From the NCBI GenBank assembly GCA_963580455.1, contig OY756969.1, positions 22,850,760 through 22,914,759 of the forward strand: a DNA stretch of 64,000 bases, written 5' to 3'. Of this stretch, positions 10,138-22,926 are shown piece by piece; the stretch's first letter is position 1; every line of letters begins with the position of its first letter. The notes beneath the pieces were generated by a model, which worked only from the letters and a program-made list of their open reading frames with translations, did not search any database and had not been told where the DNA came from. Both the position numbers and the translations under genes were made by a program. The DNA comes from Euonymus europaeus. Taxonomy: Eukaryota; Streptophyta; Magnoliopsida; Celastrales; Celastraceae.

Positions 10138-12730
10138 GGCGCGAAATGTGGTTTCTTTACGTAAACGGTTTTATGAATATCCATTGACTCCGAGTTCTGA
10201 ATTCGGTGATTTTTAGCTTGATTTCACACTACTTTTTGAGCTCTACAATTCTGGCGTTTCAGTTTTTGATTTCAGAACTCGGTGGCTAGTAGGTCTCGTT
10301 TCACCTAGTTAGGCGCGAAATGTGGTTTCTTTACGTAAACGGTTTTATGAATATCCGTTGACTCCGAGTTCTGAATTCGGTGATTTTTAGCTTGATTTCA
10401 CACTACTTTTCGAGCTCTAAAATCCTTGCATTTCGGTTTTTGATTTCAGAACACGTGGCTAGTAGGTCTCGTTTCACCTAGTTAGGCGCGAAATGTAGTT
10501 TTTTACGTAAACGGTTTTATGAATATCCGTTAACTCCGAGTTCTGAATTCGGTGATTTTTAGCTTGATTTCACACTACTTTTAGAGCTCTAGAATCCTGG
10601 CGTTTCGGTTTTTGATTTCAGAACTCGTGGCTAGTAGGTCTCGTTTCACGTAGTTAGCCGCGAATTGTGGTTTTTTACGTAAACGGTTTTATGAATATCC
10701 ATTGACTTCGAGTTCTGAATTCGGTGATTTTTAGCTTGATTTCACACTACTTTTTGAGCTCTACAATCCTGGTGTTTCGGTTTTCGATTTCAGAACTCGT
10801 GGCTAGTAGGTCTCGTTTCACCTAGTTAGGCGCGAAATGTAGTTTTTTACGTAAACGGTTTTATGAATATCCGTTAACTCCGAGTTCTGAATTCGGTGAT
10901 TTTTAGTTTGATTTCACACTACTTTTCGAGCTCTACAATCCTGGCGTTTCGGATTTTGATTTCAGAAATCGTGGCTAGTAGGTCTCGTTGCACCTAGTTA
11001 GCCGCGAATTGTGGTTTCTTTATGTAAATGATTTTGTGAATATCCGTTGACTCCGAGTTCTGAATTCGGTGATTTTTAGCTTGATTTCACACTAATTTTC
11101 GAGCTCTACAATCCTGGAGTTTCGGTTTTTGATTTCAGAACTCGTGGCTAGTAGGTCTCGTTTCACCTAGTTAGCCGCGAAATGTGGTTTCTTTACGTAA
11201 ACGGTTTTATGAATATCCCTTGACTTCGAGTTCTGAATTCGATGATTTTTAGCTTGATTTCACACTACTTTTCGAGCTCTACAATCCTGGCGTTTCGGTT
11301 TTCGATTTCAGAACTCGTGGCTAGTAGGTCTCGTTTCACCTAGTTAGGCGCGAAATGTAGTTTTTTACGTAAACGGTTTTATGAATATCCGTTAACTCCG
11401 AGTTCTGAATTCGGTGATTTTTAGCTTGATTTCACACTACTTTTAGAGCTCTAGAATCCTGGCGTTTCGGTTTTTGATTTCAGAACTCGTGGCTAGTAGG
11501 TCTCGTTTCACCTAGTTAGCCGCGAATTGTGGTTTCTTTACGTAAACGGTTTTATGAATATCCGTTGACTCCGAGTTCTGAATTCGGTGATTTTTAGCTT
11601 GATTTCACACTAATTTTCGAGCTCTACAATCCTGGAGTTTCGGTTTTTGATTTCAGAACTCGTGGCTAGTAGGTCTCGTTTCACCTAGTTAGCCGCGAAT
11701 TGTGGTTTCTTTACGTAAACGGTTTTATGAATATCGGTTGACTCCGAGTTCTGAATTCGGTGATTTTTAGCTTGATTTCACACTACTTTTCGAGCTCTAC
11801 AATCCTGGCCTTTCGGTTTTTGATTTCAGAGCTCGGTGGCTAGTAGGTCTCGTTTCACCTAGTTAGGCGCGAAATGTGGTTTCTTTACGTAAACGGTTTT
11901 ATGAATATCCGTTGACTCCGAGTTCTGAATTCGGTGATTTTTAGCTTGATTTCACACTACTTTTCGAGCTCTACAATTCTGGCGTTTCAGTTTTTGATTT
12001 CAGAGCTCGGTGGCTAGTAGGTCTCGTTTCACCTAGTTAGGCGCAAAATGTGGTTTCTTTACGTAAACGGTTTTATGAATATCCGTTGACTCCGAGTTCT
12101 GAATTCGGTGATTTTTAGCTTGATTTCACACTACTTTTCGAGCTCTACAATTCTGGCATTTCAGTTTTTGATTTCAGAGCTCGGTGGCTAGTAGGTCTCG
12201 TTTCACCTAGTTAGGCGCGAAATGTGGTTTCTTTACGTAAACGGTTTTATGAATATCCGTTGACTCCGAGTTCTGAATTCGGTGATTTTTAGCTTGATTT
12301 CACACTACTTTTCGAGCTCTAAAATCCTTGCATTTCGGTTTTTGATTTCAGAACTCGTGGCTAGTAGGTCTCGTTTCACCTAGTTAGGCGCGAAATATAG
12401 TTTTTTACGTAAACGGTTTTATGAATATCCGTCAACTCTGAGTTCTGAATTCGGTGATTTTTAGCTTGATTTCACACTACTTTTAGAGCTCTAGAATCCT
12501 GGCGTTTCGGTTTTTGATTTCAGAACTCGTGGCTAGTATGTCTCGTTTCACGTAGTTAGCCGCGAATTGTGGTTTTTTACGTAAACGGTTTTATGAATAT
12601 CCATTGACTTCGAGTTCTGAATTCGGTGATTTTTAGCTTGATTTCACACTACTTTTCGAGCTCTACAATCCTGGCGTTTCGGTTTTCGATTTCAGAACTC
12701 GTGGCTAGTAGGTCTCGTTTCACCTAGTTA
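10138..12730. repeat. Mixed block of about 15 monomers, weak higher-order structure
   Basis: Monomers carrying GTAGTTTTTTACG with CCGTTAACTCC recur at 10485, 10829 and 11347, and a relative with CCGTCAACTCT at 12387. Their spacings (344, 518 and 1040 bp) are 2, 3 and 6 units, which shows repeated small rearrangements and no single period. One monomer near 10280 has the CTCGGTGG insertion. The block contains the 174-bp triplet described separately. Confidence 0.7.
11692..12213. repeat. Three consecutive 174-bp monomers with CTCGGTGG
   Basis: Starts at 11692, 11866 and 12040 are exactly 174 apart. Each has one extra G (CTCGGTGG for CTCGTGG) and GAGCTCGG for GAACTCG; the last two also share CAATTCTGGC. 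This is a recent single-unit triplication. Single-unit steps are less common here than multi-unit ones. Confidence 0.85.
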
Positions 12731-13768
12731 GGCGCGAATTGTGTTTTCTTTACGTAAACGGTTTTATGAATATCCGTTGACTCCGAGTTCTGAATTCGTT
12801 GATTTTTAGCTTGATTTCATACTACATTTCGAGCTCTACAATCCTGTCATTTCAGTTTTTGATTTCAGAACTCGTGGCTAGTAGGTCTCGTTTCACCTAG
12901 TTAGGCGCGAATTGCGGTTTCTTTACGTAAACGGTTTTATGAATATCCGTTGACTCCGAGTTCTGAATTCGGTGATTTTTAGCTTGATTTCACACTACTT
13001 TTCGAGCTCTACAATCCTCTCATTTCGGTTTTTGATTTCAGAACTCGTGGCTAGTAGGTCTCGTTTCACCTAGTAAGCCGAGATATGTGGTTTCTTTACG
13101 TAAACGGTTTTATGAATATCCGTTGACTCCGAGTTCTGAATTCGGTGATTTTTAGCTTGATTTCACACCACCTTTCGAGCTCTACAATCCTGACATTTAG
13201 GTTTTTGATTTCAGAACTCGTGGCTTGTAGGTCTCGTTTCACCTAGTTAAGCGCGAAATGTGATTTCTTTACGTAAACGGTTTTATGAATATCCGTTGAC
13301 TCCGAGTTCTGAATTCGCTGATTTTTAGCTTGATTTCACACTATTTTTCGAGCTCTACAATCCTGGCCTTTCAGTTTTTGATTTCAGAACTCGTGGCTAG
13401 TAGGTCTCGTTTCACCTAGTTAGGCGCGAAATGTGGTTTCTTTTCGTAAACGGTTTTATGAATATCCGTTGACTCCGAGTTCTGAATTCAGTGATTTTTA
13501 GCTTGATTTCACACTACATTTCGAGCTCTACAATCTTGGCATTTCGGTTTTTGATTTCAGAACTCGTGGCTAGTAGGTCTCGTTTCACCTAGTTAGGCGC
13601 GAAATGTGGTTTCTTTACGTAAACGGTTTTATGAATATCCGTTGACTTCGAGTTCTGAATTCGGTGATTTTTAGCTTGATTTCACACTACTTTTCGAGCT
13701 CTACAATCCTGGCATTTCGGTTTTTGATTTCAGAACTCGTGGCTAGTAGGTCTCATTTCACCTAGTTA
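12731..13768. repeat. 6-monomer higher-order repeat, copy 1
   Basis: Length is 1038 bp, exactly six units. The ordered markers are GTGTTTTC with GAATTCGTTGA and CATACTACATTTCG; CAATCCTCTCATTTCGG; AAGCCGAGATATG with ACACCACC and GGCTTGTAGG; GTGATTTC with TTCGCTGATT; ATTCAGTGATT with CAATCTTGGC; and GACTTCGAG ending in CTCATTTCACC. Confidence 0.9.
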
Positions 13769-14806
13769 GGCGCGAATTGTGTTTTCTTTACGTAAACGGT
13801 TTTATGAATATCAGTTGACTCCGAGTTCTGAATTCGTTGATTTTTAGCTTGATTTCATACTACATTTCGAGCTCTACAATCCTGTCATTTCAGTTTTTGA
13901 TTTCAGAACACGTGGCTAGTAGGTCTCGTTTCAACTAGTTTGGCGCGAATTGCGGTTTCTTTACGTAAACGGTTTTATGAATATCCGTTGACTCCGAGTT
14001 CTGAATTCGGTGATTTTTAGCTTGATTTCACACTACTTTTCGAGCTCTACAATCCTCTCATTTCGGTTTTTGATTTCAGAACTCGTGGCTAGTAGGTCTC
14101 GTTTCACCTAGTAAGCCGAGATATGTGGTTTCTTTTCGTAAACGGTTTTATGAATATCCGTTGTCTCCGAGTTCTGAATTCGGTGATTTTTAGCTTGATT
14201 TCACACCACTTTTCGAGCTCTACAATCCTGACATTTAGGTTTTTGATTTCAGAACTCGTGGCTTGTAGGTCTCGTTTCACCTAGTTAGGCGCGAAATGTG
14301 ATTTCTTTACGTAAACGGTTTTATGAATATCCGTTGACTCCGAGTTCTGAATTCGCTGATTTTTAGCTTGATTTCACACTACTTTTCGAGCTCTACAATC
14401 TTGGCATTTCAGTTTTTGATTTCAGAACTCGTGGCTAGTAGGTCTCGTTTCACCTAGTTAGGCGCGAAATGTGGTTTCTTTACGTAAACGGTTTTATGAA
14501 TATCCGTTGACTCCGAGTTCTGAATTTGGTGATTTTTAGCTTGATTTCACACTACATTTCGAGCTCTACAATCTTGGCATTTCGGTTTTTGATTTCAGAA
14601 CTCGTGGCTAGTAGGTCTCGTTTCACCTAGTTAGGCGCGAAATGTGGTTTCTTTACGTAAACGGTTTTATGAATATCCGTTGACTTCGAGTTCTGAATTC
14701 GGTGATTTTTAGCTTGATTTCACACTACTTTTCGAGCTCTACAATCCTGGTGTTTCGGTTTTCGACTTCAGAACTCGTGGCTAGTAGGTCTCATTTCACC
14801 TAGTTA
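13769..14806. repeat. 6-monomer higher-order repeat, copy 2
   Basis: This has the same length (1038 bp) and order as 12731-13768; CAATCCTCTC lies at 14049 against 13011. It differs by point changes, including TTTTCGTAAACGG for TTTACGTAAACGG, CGTTGTCTCCG for CGTTGACTCCG, and GGTGTTTCGGTTTTCGACTTC in the last unit. Confidence 0.9.
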
Positions 14807-16470
14807 GGCGCGAATTGTGGTTTCTTTACGTAAACGGTTTTATGAATATCCGTTGACTCCGAGTTCTGAATTCGGTGATTTTTAGCTTGATTTCATACTA
14901 CTTTTCGAGCTCTACAATATTATCATTTCATTTTTTGATTTCAGAACTCGTGGCTAGTAGGTATCGTTTCACCTAGTTAGGCGCGAATTGTGGTTTCTTT
15001 ACGTAAACGGTTTTATGAATATGCAATGACTCCGAGTTCTGAATTCGGTGATTTTTAGCTTGATTTCACACTACATTTCGAGCTCTACAATCTTGGCATT
15101 TCGGTTTTTGATTTCAGAACTCGTGGCTAGTAGGTCTCGTTTCACCTAGTTAGCCGCGAAATGTGGTTTCTTTACGTAAACGGTTTTATGAATATCCGTT
15201 GACTCCGAGTTCTGAATTCCGTGGTTTTTAGCTTGATTTCACACTACTTTTAGAGCTCTAGAATCCTGGTGTTTCGGTTTTTGATTTCAGAACTCGTGGC
15301 TAGTAGGTCTCGTTTCACGTAGTTAGCCGCGAATTGTGGTTTTTTACGTAAACGGTTTTATGAATATCCGTTGACTCCGAGTTCTGAATTCGGTGATTTT
15401 TAGCTTGATCTCACACTACATTTCGAGCTCTACAATCTTGGCATTTCGGTTTTTGATTTCAGAACTCGTGGCTAGTAGGTCTCGTTTCACCTAGTTAGGC
15501 GCGAAATTTGGTTTCTTTACGTAAACGGTTTTATGAATATCCGTTGACTCCGAGTTCTGAATTCAGTGATTTTTAGGTTGATTTCACACTACTTTTTGAG
15601 CTCTAAAATCCTTGCATTTCGGTTTTTGATTTCAGAACTCGTGGCTAGTAGGTCTCGTTTCATGTAGTTAGCCGCGAATTGTGGTTTTTTACATAAACGG
15701 TTTTATGAATATCCGTTGACTTCGAGTTCTGAATTCGGTGATTTTTAGTTTGATTTCACACTACTTTTCGAGCTCTACAATCCTGGTGTTTCGGTTTTCG
15801 ACTTCAGAACTCGTGGCTAGTAGGTCTCGTTTCACCTAGTTAGGCGCGAATTGTGGTTTCTTTACGTAAACGGTTTTATGAATATCCGTTGACTCCGAGT
15901 TCTGAATTCGGTGATTTTTAGCTTGATTTCATACTACTTTTTGAGCTCTACAATATTGTCATTTCTGTTTTTGATTTCAGAACTCGTGGCTAGGAGGTAT
16001 CGTTTCACCTAGTTAGGCGCGAATTGTGGTTTCTTTACGTAAACGGTTTTATGAATATCCAATGACTCCGAGTTCTGAATTCGGTGATTTTTAGCTTGAT
16101 TTCACACTACTTTTCGAGCTCTACAATCCTGGTGTCTCAGTTTTTGATTTCAGAACTCGTGGCTAGTAGGTCTCGTTTCACCTAGTTAGGCGCGAAATGT
16201 GGTTTCTTTACGTAAACGGTTTTATGAATATCCGTTGACTCCGAGTTCTGAATTCGGTGGTTTTTAGCTTGATTTCGCACTACTTTTAGAGCTCTAGAAT
16301 CCTGGCGTTTCGGTTTTTGATTTCAGAACTCGTGGCTAGTAGGTCTCGTTTCACATAGTTAGCCGCGAATTATGGTTTTTTACGTAAACGGTTTTATGAA
16401 TATCCGTTGACTTCGAGTTCTGAATTCGGTGATTTTTAGCTTGATTTCACACTACTTTTCGAGCTCTACA
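14807..16470. repeat. Block of about 10 monomers, copy 1 (partner 2592 bp away)
   Basis: Markers in order include CAATATTATCATTTC with CATTTTTTGATTTC, ATATGCAATGAC (15021), GAATTCCGTGG with TAGAGCTCTA, GATCTCACACTACATTTCG, GGTTTTCGACTTC, and CAATATTGTC. All recur at +2592 (15 units minus 3). Similarity ends near 16470, where this copy reads CAATCCTCTC and its partner CAATCCTGGC. Confidence 0.88.
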
Positions 16471-17398
16471 ATCCTCTCATTTCGGTTTTTGATTTCAGAA
16501 CTCGTGGCTAGTAGGTCTCATTTCACCTAGTAAGCCGAGATATGTGGTTTCTTTTCGTAAACGGTTTTATGAATATCCGTTGTCTCCGAGTTCTGAATTC
16601 GGTGATTTTTAGCTTGATTTCACACCACTTTTCGAGCTCTACAATCCTGACATTTAGGTTTTTGATTTCAGAACTCGTGGCTTGTAGGTCTCGTTTCACC
16701 TAGTTAGGCGCGAAATGTGATTTCTTTACGTAAACGGTTTTATGAATATCCGTTGACTCCGAGTTCTGAATTCGCTGATTTTTAGCTTGATTTCACACTA
16801 CTTTTCGAGCTCTACAATCCTGGCATTTCAGTTTTTGATTTCAGAACTCGTGGCTAGTAGGTCTCGTTTCACCTAGTTAGGCGCGAAATGTGGTTTCTTT
16901 ACGTAAACGGTTTTATGAATATCCGTTGACTCCGAGTTCTTAATTCAGTGATTTTTAGCTTGATTTCACACTACTTTTCGAGCTCTACAATCTTGGCATT
17001 TCGGTTTTTGATTTCAGAACTCGTGGCTAATAGGTCTCGTTTCACCTAGTTAGGCGCGAAATGTGGTTTCTTTACGTAAACGGTTTTATGAATATCCGTT
17101 GACTTCGAGTTCTGAATTCGGTGATTTTTAGCTTGATTTCACACTACTTTTCGAGCTCTACAATCCTGGTGTTTCGGTTTTCGACTTCAGAACTCGTGGC
17201 TAATAGGTCTCGTTTCACCTAGTTAGGCGCGAAATGTGGTTTCTTTACGTAAACGGTTTTATGAATATCCGTTGACTACGAGTTCTTAATTCAGTGATTT
17301 TTAGCTTGATTTCACACTACATTTCGAGCTCTACAATCTTGGCATTTCGGTTTTTGATTTCAGAACTCGTGGCTAATAGGTCTCGTTTCACCTAGTTA
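16362..17398. repeat. Third, edited copy of the 6-mer between the two 10-monomer blocks
   Basis: CAATCCTCTC (16468), the AAGCCGAGATATG / ACACCACT monomer, the GTGATTTC / TTCGCTGATT monomer and the ATTCAGTGATT monomer follow in 6-mer order. The first unit is chimeric: its start (TTATGGTTTTTTACG) belongs to the preceding block and its second half to the 6-mer. Two units near 17014 and 17200 share GGCTAATAGG, a local mark. Confidence 0.8.
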
Positions 17399-19063
17399 GG
17401 CGCGAATTGTGGTTTCTTTACGTAAACGGTTTTATGAATATCCGTTGACTCCGAGTTCTGAATTCGGTGATTTTTAGCATGATTTCATACTACTTTTCGA
17501 GCTCTACAATATTATCATTTCATTTTTTGATTTCAGAACTCGTGGCTAGTAGGTATCGTTTCACCTAGTTAGGCGCGAATTGTGGTTTCTTTACGTAAAC
17601 GGTTTTATGAATATGCAATGACTCCGAGTTCTGAATTCGGTGATTTTTAGCTTGATTTCACACTACATTTCGAGCTCTACAATCTTGGCATTTCGGTTTT
17701 TGATTTCAGAACTCGTGGCTAGTAGGTCTCGTTTCACCTAGTTAGCCGCGAAATGTGGTTTCTTTACGTAAACGGTTTTATGAATATCCGTTGACTCCGA
17801 GTTCTGAATTCCGTGGTTTTTAGCTTGATTTCACACTACTTTTAGAGCTCTAGAATCCTGTTGTTTCGGTTTTTGATTTCAGAACTCGTGGCTAGTAGGT
17901 CTCGTTTCACGTAGTTAGCCGCGAATTGTGGTTTTTTACGTAAACGGTTTTATGAATATCCGTTGACTCCGAGTTCTGAATTCGGTGATTTTTAGCTTGA
18001 TCTCACACTACATTTCGAGCTCTACAATCTTGGCATTTCGGTTTTTGATTTCAGAACTCGTGGCTAGTAGGTCTCGTTTCACCTAGTTAGGCGCGAAATG
18101 TGGTTTCTTTACGTAAACGGTTTTATGAATATCCGTTGACTCCGAGTTCTGAATTCAGTGATTTTAAGGTTGATTTCACACTACTTTTTGAGCTCTAAAA
18201 TCCTTGCATTTCGGTTTTTGATTTCAGAACTCGTGGCTAGTAGGTCTCGTTTCACGTAGTTAGCCGCGAATTGTGGTTTTTTACATAAACGGTTTTATGA
18301 ATATCCGTTGACTTCGAGTTCTGAATTCGGTGATTTTTAGTTTGATTTCACACTACTTTTCGAGCTCTACAATCCTGGTGTTTCGGTTTTCGACTTCAGA
18401 ACTCGTGGCTAGTAGGTCTCGTTTCACCTAGTTAGGCGCGAATTGTGGTTTCTTTACGTAAACGGTTTTATGAATATCCGTTGACTCCGAGTTCTGAATT
18501 TGGTGATTTTTAGCTTGATTTCATACTACTTTTTGAGCTCTACAATATTGTCATTTCAGTTTTTGATTTCAGAACTCGTGGCTAGGAGGTATCGTTTCAC
18601 CTAGTTAGGCGCGAATTGTGGTTTCTTTACGTAAACGGTTTTATGAATATCCAATGACTCCGAGTTCTGAATTCGGTGATTTTTAGCTTGATTTCACACT
18701 ACTTTTTGAGCTCTACAATCCTGGTGTCTCAGTTTTTGATTTCAGAACTTGTGGCTAGTAGGTCTCGTTTCACCTAGTTAGGCGCGAAATGTGGTTTCTT
18801 TACGTAAACGGTTTTATGAATATCCGTTGACTCCGAGTTCTGAATTCGGTGGTTTTTAGCTTGATTTCGCACTAATTTTAGAGCTCTAGAATCCTGGCGT
18901 TTCGGTTTTTGATTTCAGAACTCGTGGCTAGTAGGTCTCGTTTCACGTAGTTAGCCGCGAATTATGGTTTTTTACATAAACGGTTTTATGAATATCCATT
19001 GACTTCGAGTTCTGAATTCGGTGATTTTTAGCTTGATTTCACACTACTTTTCGAGCTCTACAA
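17399..19063. repeat. Block of about 10 monomers, copy 2
   Basis: This partners 14807-16470 at +2592, with ATATGCAATGAC at 17611-17620 region and the same run of markers. The block plus the intervening 6-mer copy (14807-17398) forms a 15-monomer unit, of which this is a partial second turn. Confidence 0.88.
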
Positions 19064-19471
19064 TCCTGGCATTTCGAATTTCGATTTCAGAACTCGTGGC
19101 TAGTAGGTCTCGTTTCACCTTGTTAGGCGCGAATTGTGGTTTCTTTACGTAAACGGTTTTATGAATATCCGTTGACTCCGAGTTCTGAATTCGTTCATTT
19201 TTAGCTTGATTTCATACTACTTTTCGAGCTCTACAATCCTGTCATTTCAGTTTTTGATTTCAGAACTCGTGGCTAGTAGGTCTTGTTTCACCTAGTTAGG
19301 CGCGAATTGCGGTTTCTTTACGTAAACGGTTTTATGAATATCCGTTGACTCCGAGTTCTGAATTCGGTGATTTTTAGCTTGATTTCACACTACTTTTCGA
19401 GCTCTACAATCCTGTCATTTCGGTTTTTGATTTCAGAACTCGTGGCTAGTAGGTCTCGTTTCACCTACTAA

Positions 19472-20335
19472 GCCGAGATATGTGGTTTCTTTATGTAAAC
19501 GGTTTTATGAATATCCGTTGACTCCGAGTTCTGAATTCGGTGATTTTATGCTTGATTTCACACCACTTTTCGAGCTCTACAATCCTGACATTTTGGTTTT
19601 TGATTTCAGAACTCGTGGCTAGTAGGTCTCGTTTCACCTAGTTAGGCGCGAAATGTGATTTCTTTACGTAAACGGTTTTATGAATATCCGTTGACTCCGA
19701 GTTCTGAATTCGCTGATTTTTAGCTTGATTTCACACTACTTTTCGAGCTCTAGAATCGTGGCATTTCGGTTTTTGATTTCAGAACTCGTGGCTAGTAGGT
19801 CTCGTTTCACCTAGTTAGGCGCGAAATGTAGTTTTTTACGTAAACGGTTTTATGAATATCCGTTGACTCCGAGTTCTGAATTCGGTGATTTTTAGCTTGA
19901 TTTCACACTACTTTTCGAGCTCTACAATCCTGGTGTTTCGGTTTTTGATTTCAAAACTTGTGGCTAGTAGGTCTCATTTCACCTAGTTAGGCGCGAATTG
20001 TGATTTCTTTACGTAAAAGGTTTTATGAATATCCGTTGACTCTGAGTTCTGAATTCAGTGATTTTTAGCTTGATTTCACACTAATTTTCGAGCTCTACAA
20101 TCCTGACATTTCGGTTTCTGATTTCAGAACTCGTGGCTAGTAGGTCTCGTTTCACCTAGTTAGGCGCGAAATGTGATTTCTTTACGTAAACGGTTTTATG
20201 AATATCCGTTGACTCCGAGTTCTGAATTCGGTGATTTTTAGCTTGATTTCACACTATTTTTCGAGCTCTACAATCCTGTCATTTCGGTTTTTGATTTCAG
20301 AACTCGTGGCTAGTAGGTCTCGTTTCACCTACTAA
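19472..20335. repeat. 5-monomer higher-order repeat, copy 1
   Basis: The order is AAGCCGAGATATG with ATGTAAACGG and ACACCACT; GTGATTTC with TTCGCTGATT and TAGAATCGTGGC; a short GTAGTTTTTTACG unit ending CTCATTTCACC; GAATTGTGATTTC with GACTCTGAG; and GAAATGTGATTTC. It repeats at +864 (five units minus one short unit). Confidence 0.88.
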
Positions 20336-21200
20336 GCCGAGATATGTGGTTTCTTTATGTAAACGGTTTTATGAATATCCGTTGACTCCGAGTTCTGAAT
20401 TCGGTGATTTTTGGCTTGATTTCACACCACTTTTCGAGCTCTACAATCCTGACATTTTGGTTTTTGATTTCAGAACTCGTGGCTAGTAGGTCTGGTTTCA
20501 CCTAGTTAGGCGCGAAATGTGATTTCTTTACGTAAACGGTTTTATGAATATCCGTTGACTCCGAGTTCTGAATTTGCTAATTTTTAGCTTGATTTCACAC
20601 TACTTTTCGAGCTCTAGAATCGTGGCATTTCGGTTTTTGATTTCAGAACTCGTGGCTAGTAGGTCTCGTTTCACCTAGTTAGGCGCGAAATGTGGTTTTT
20701 TACGTAAACGGTTTTATGAATATCCGTTGACTCCGAGTTCTGAATTAGGTGATTTTTAGCTTGATTTCACACTACTTTTCGAGCTCTACAATCCTGGCGT
20801 TTCGGTTTTTGATTTCAGAACTCGTGGCTAGTAGGTCTCATTTCACCTAGTTAGGCGCGAATTGTGATTTCTTTACGTAAACGGTTTTATGAATATCCGT
20901 TGACTCTGAGTTCTGAATTCAGTGATTTTTAGCTTGATTTCACACTAATTTTCGAGCTCTACAATCCTGACATTTCGGTTTTTGATTTTAGAACTCGTGG
21001 CTAGTAGGTCTCGTTTCACCTAGTTAGGCGCGAAATGTGATTTCTTTACGTAAACGGTTTTATGAATATCCGTTGACTCCGAGTTCTGAATTCGGTGATT
21101 TTTAGCTTGATTTCACACTACTTTTCGAGCTCTACAATTCGGTCATTTCAGTTTTTGATTTCAGAACTCGGTGGCTAGTAGGTCTCGTTTCACCTAGTTA
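20336..21200. repeat. 5-monomer higher-order repeat, copy 2
   Basis: Same order as 19472-20335 at +864. The last unit differs: it carries CAATTCGGTCATTTCAG and the CTCGGTGG insertion, linking it to the 4-mer that follows. Confidence 0.85.
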
Positions 21201-21892
21201 GGCTCGAAATGTGGTTTCTTTACGTAAACGGTTTTATGAATATCCGTTGACTCCGAGTTCTGAATTCGGCGATTTTTAGCTTGATTTCACACTAATTTTC
21301 GAGCTCTAAAATCCTTGCATTTCGGTTTTTGATTTCAGAACTCGTGGCTAGTAGGTCTCGTTTCACCTAGTTAGGCGCGAAATGTGGTTTTTTACGTAAA
21401 CGGTTTTATGAATATCCGTTGACTCCGAGTTCTGAATTCGGTGATTTTTAGCTTGATTTCACACTACTTTTCGAGCTCCACAATCCTGGTGTTTCGGTTT
21501 TTGATTTCAGAACTCGTGGCTAGTAGGTCTCATTTCACCTAGTTTGGCGCGAATTGTGATTTCTTTACGTAAACGGTTTTATGAATATCCGTTGACTCTG
21601 AGTTCTGAATTCCGTGATTTTTAGCTTGATTTCACACTAATTTTTGAGCTCTACAATCCTGACATTTTGGTTTTTGATTTCAGAACTCGTGGCTAGTAGG
21701 TCTCGTTTCACCTAGTTAGGCGCGAAATGTGATTTCTTTACGTAAACGGTTTTATGAATATCCGTTGACTCCGAGTTCTGAATTCGGTGATTTTTAGCTT
21801 GATTTTACACTACTTTTCGAGCTCTACAATTCTGTCATTTCAGTTTTTGATTTCAGAACTCGGTGGCTAGTAGGTCTCGTTTCACCTAGTTA
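21201..21892. repeat. 4-monomer higher-order repeat, copy 1
   Basis: It starts with the distinctive GGCTCGAAATG junction and closes with a CTCGGTGG unit. Length is 692 bp, four units: one short and one long unit cancel out. The set resembles the last four monomers of the preceding 5-mer, so the 4-mer probably arose from it by losing one unit. Confidence 0.85.
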
Positions 21893-22240
21893 GGCTCGGA
21901 ATGTGGTTTCTTTACGTAAACGGTTTTATGAATATCCGTTGACTCCGAGTTCTGAATTCGGTGATTTTTAGCTTGATTTCACACTAATTTTCGAGCTCTA
22001 AAATCCTTGCATTTCGGTTTTTGATTTCAGAACTCGTGGCTAGTAGGTCTCGTTTCACCTAGTTAGGCGCGAAATGTGGTTTTTTACGTAAACGGTTTTA
22101 TGAATATCCGTTGACTCCGGGTTCTGAATTCGGTGATTTTTAGCTTGATTTCACACTACTTTTAGAGCTCTAGAATCCTGGTGTTTCGGTTTTTGATTTC
22201 AGAACTCGTGGCTAGTAGGTCTCGTTTCACGTAGTTAGCC
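21893..22240. repeat. 4-mer copy 2, broken after two units
   Basis: GGCTCGGAATG and CTAAAATCCTTGC match the opening of 21201-21892 at +692. The second unit then shifts to a TAGAGCTCTAGAATCCTGG form, and the order is lost. Confidence 0.75.
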
Positions 22241-22926
22241 GCGAATTGTGGTTTTTTACGTAAACGGTTTTATGAATATCCGTTGACTTCGAGTTCTGAA
22301 TTCGGTGATTTTTAGCTTGATTTCACACTACTTTTGGAGCTCTACAATCCTGGCATTTCGGTTTTTTATTTCAGAACTCGTGGATAGTAGTTCTCGTTTC
22401 ACCTAATTATGCGCGAATTGTGGTTTCTTTACGTAAACGGTTTTATGAATATCCGTTGACTCCGAGTTCTGAATTCTTTGATTTTTAGCTTGATTTCATA
22501 ATACTTTTCGAGCTCTACAATCCTGTCATTTCAGTTTTTGATTTCAGAACTCGTGGCTAGTAGGTCTCGTTTCACCTATTTAGGCGCGAATTGCGGTTTC
22601 TTTACGTAAACGGTTTATGAATATCCGTTGACTCCGAGTTCTGAATTCGGTGATTTTTAGCTTGATTTCACACTACTTTTCGAGCTCTACAATCCTGTCA
22701 TTTCGGGTTTTGATTTCAGAACTCGTGGCTAGTAGGTCGCGTTTCACGTAGTTAGCCGCGAAATGTGGTTTTTTACGTAAACGGTTTTATGAATATCCGT
22801 TGACTTCGAGTTCTGAATTCGGTGATTTTTAGCTTGATTTCACACTACTTTTCGAGCTCTACAATCCTGGAATTTCGAATTTCAATTTCAGAACTCGGGT
22901 CTAGTAGGTCTCGTTTCACCTAGTTA
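22241..22926. repeat. Four mixed monomers before the 18-19-mer block
   Basis: These are ordinary units with local marks: TTTGGAGCTC and GTGGATAGTAGTTC (22333-22395), GAATTCTTTGATT, CGGTTTATGAAT (one T lost near 22616), GTAGGTCGCGTTTCACG, and TCGAATTTCAATTTC with ACTCGGGTC near 22875. No clear higher-order partner nearby. Confidence 0.6.
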
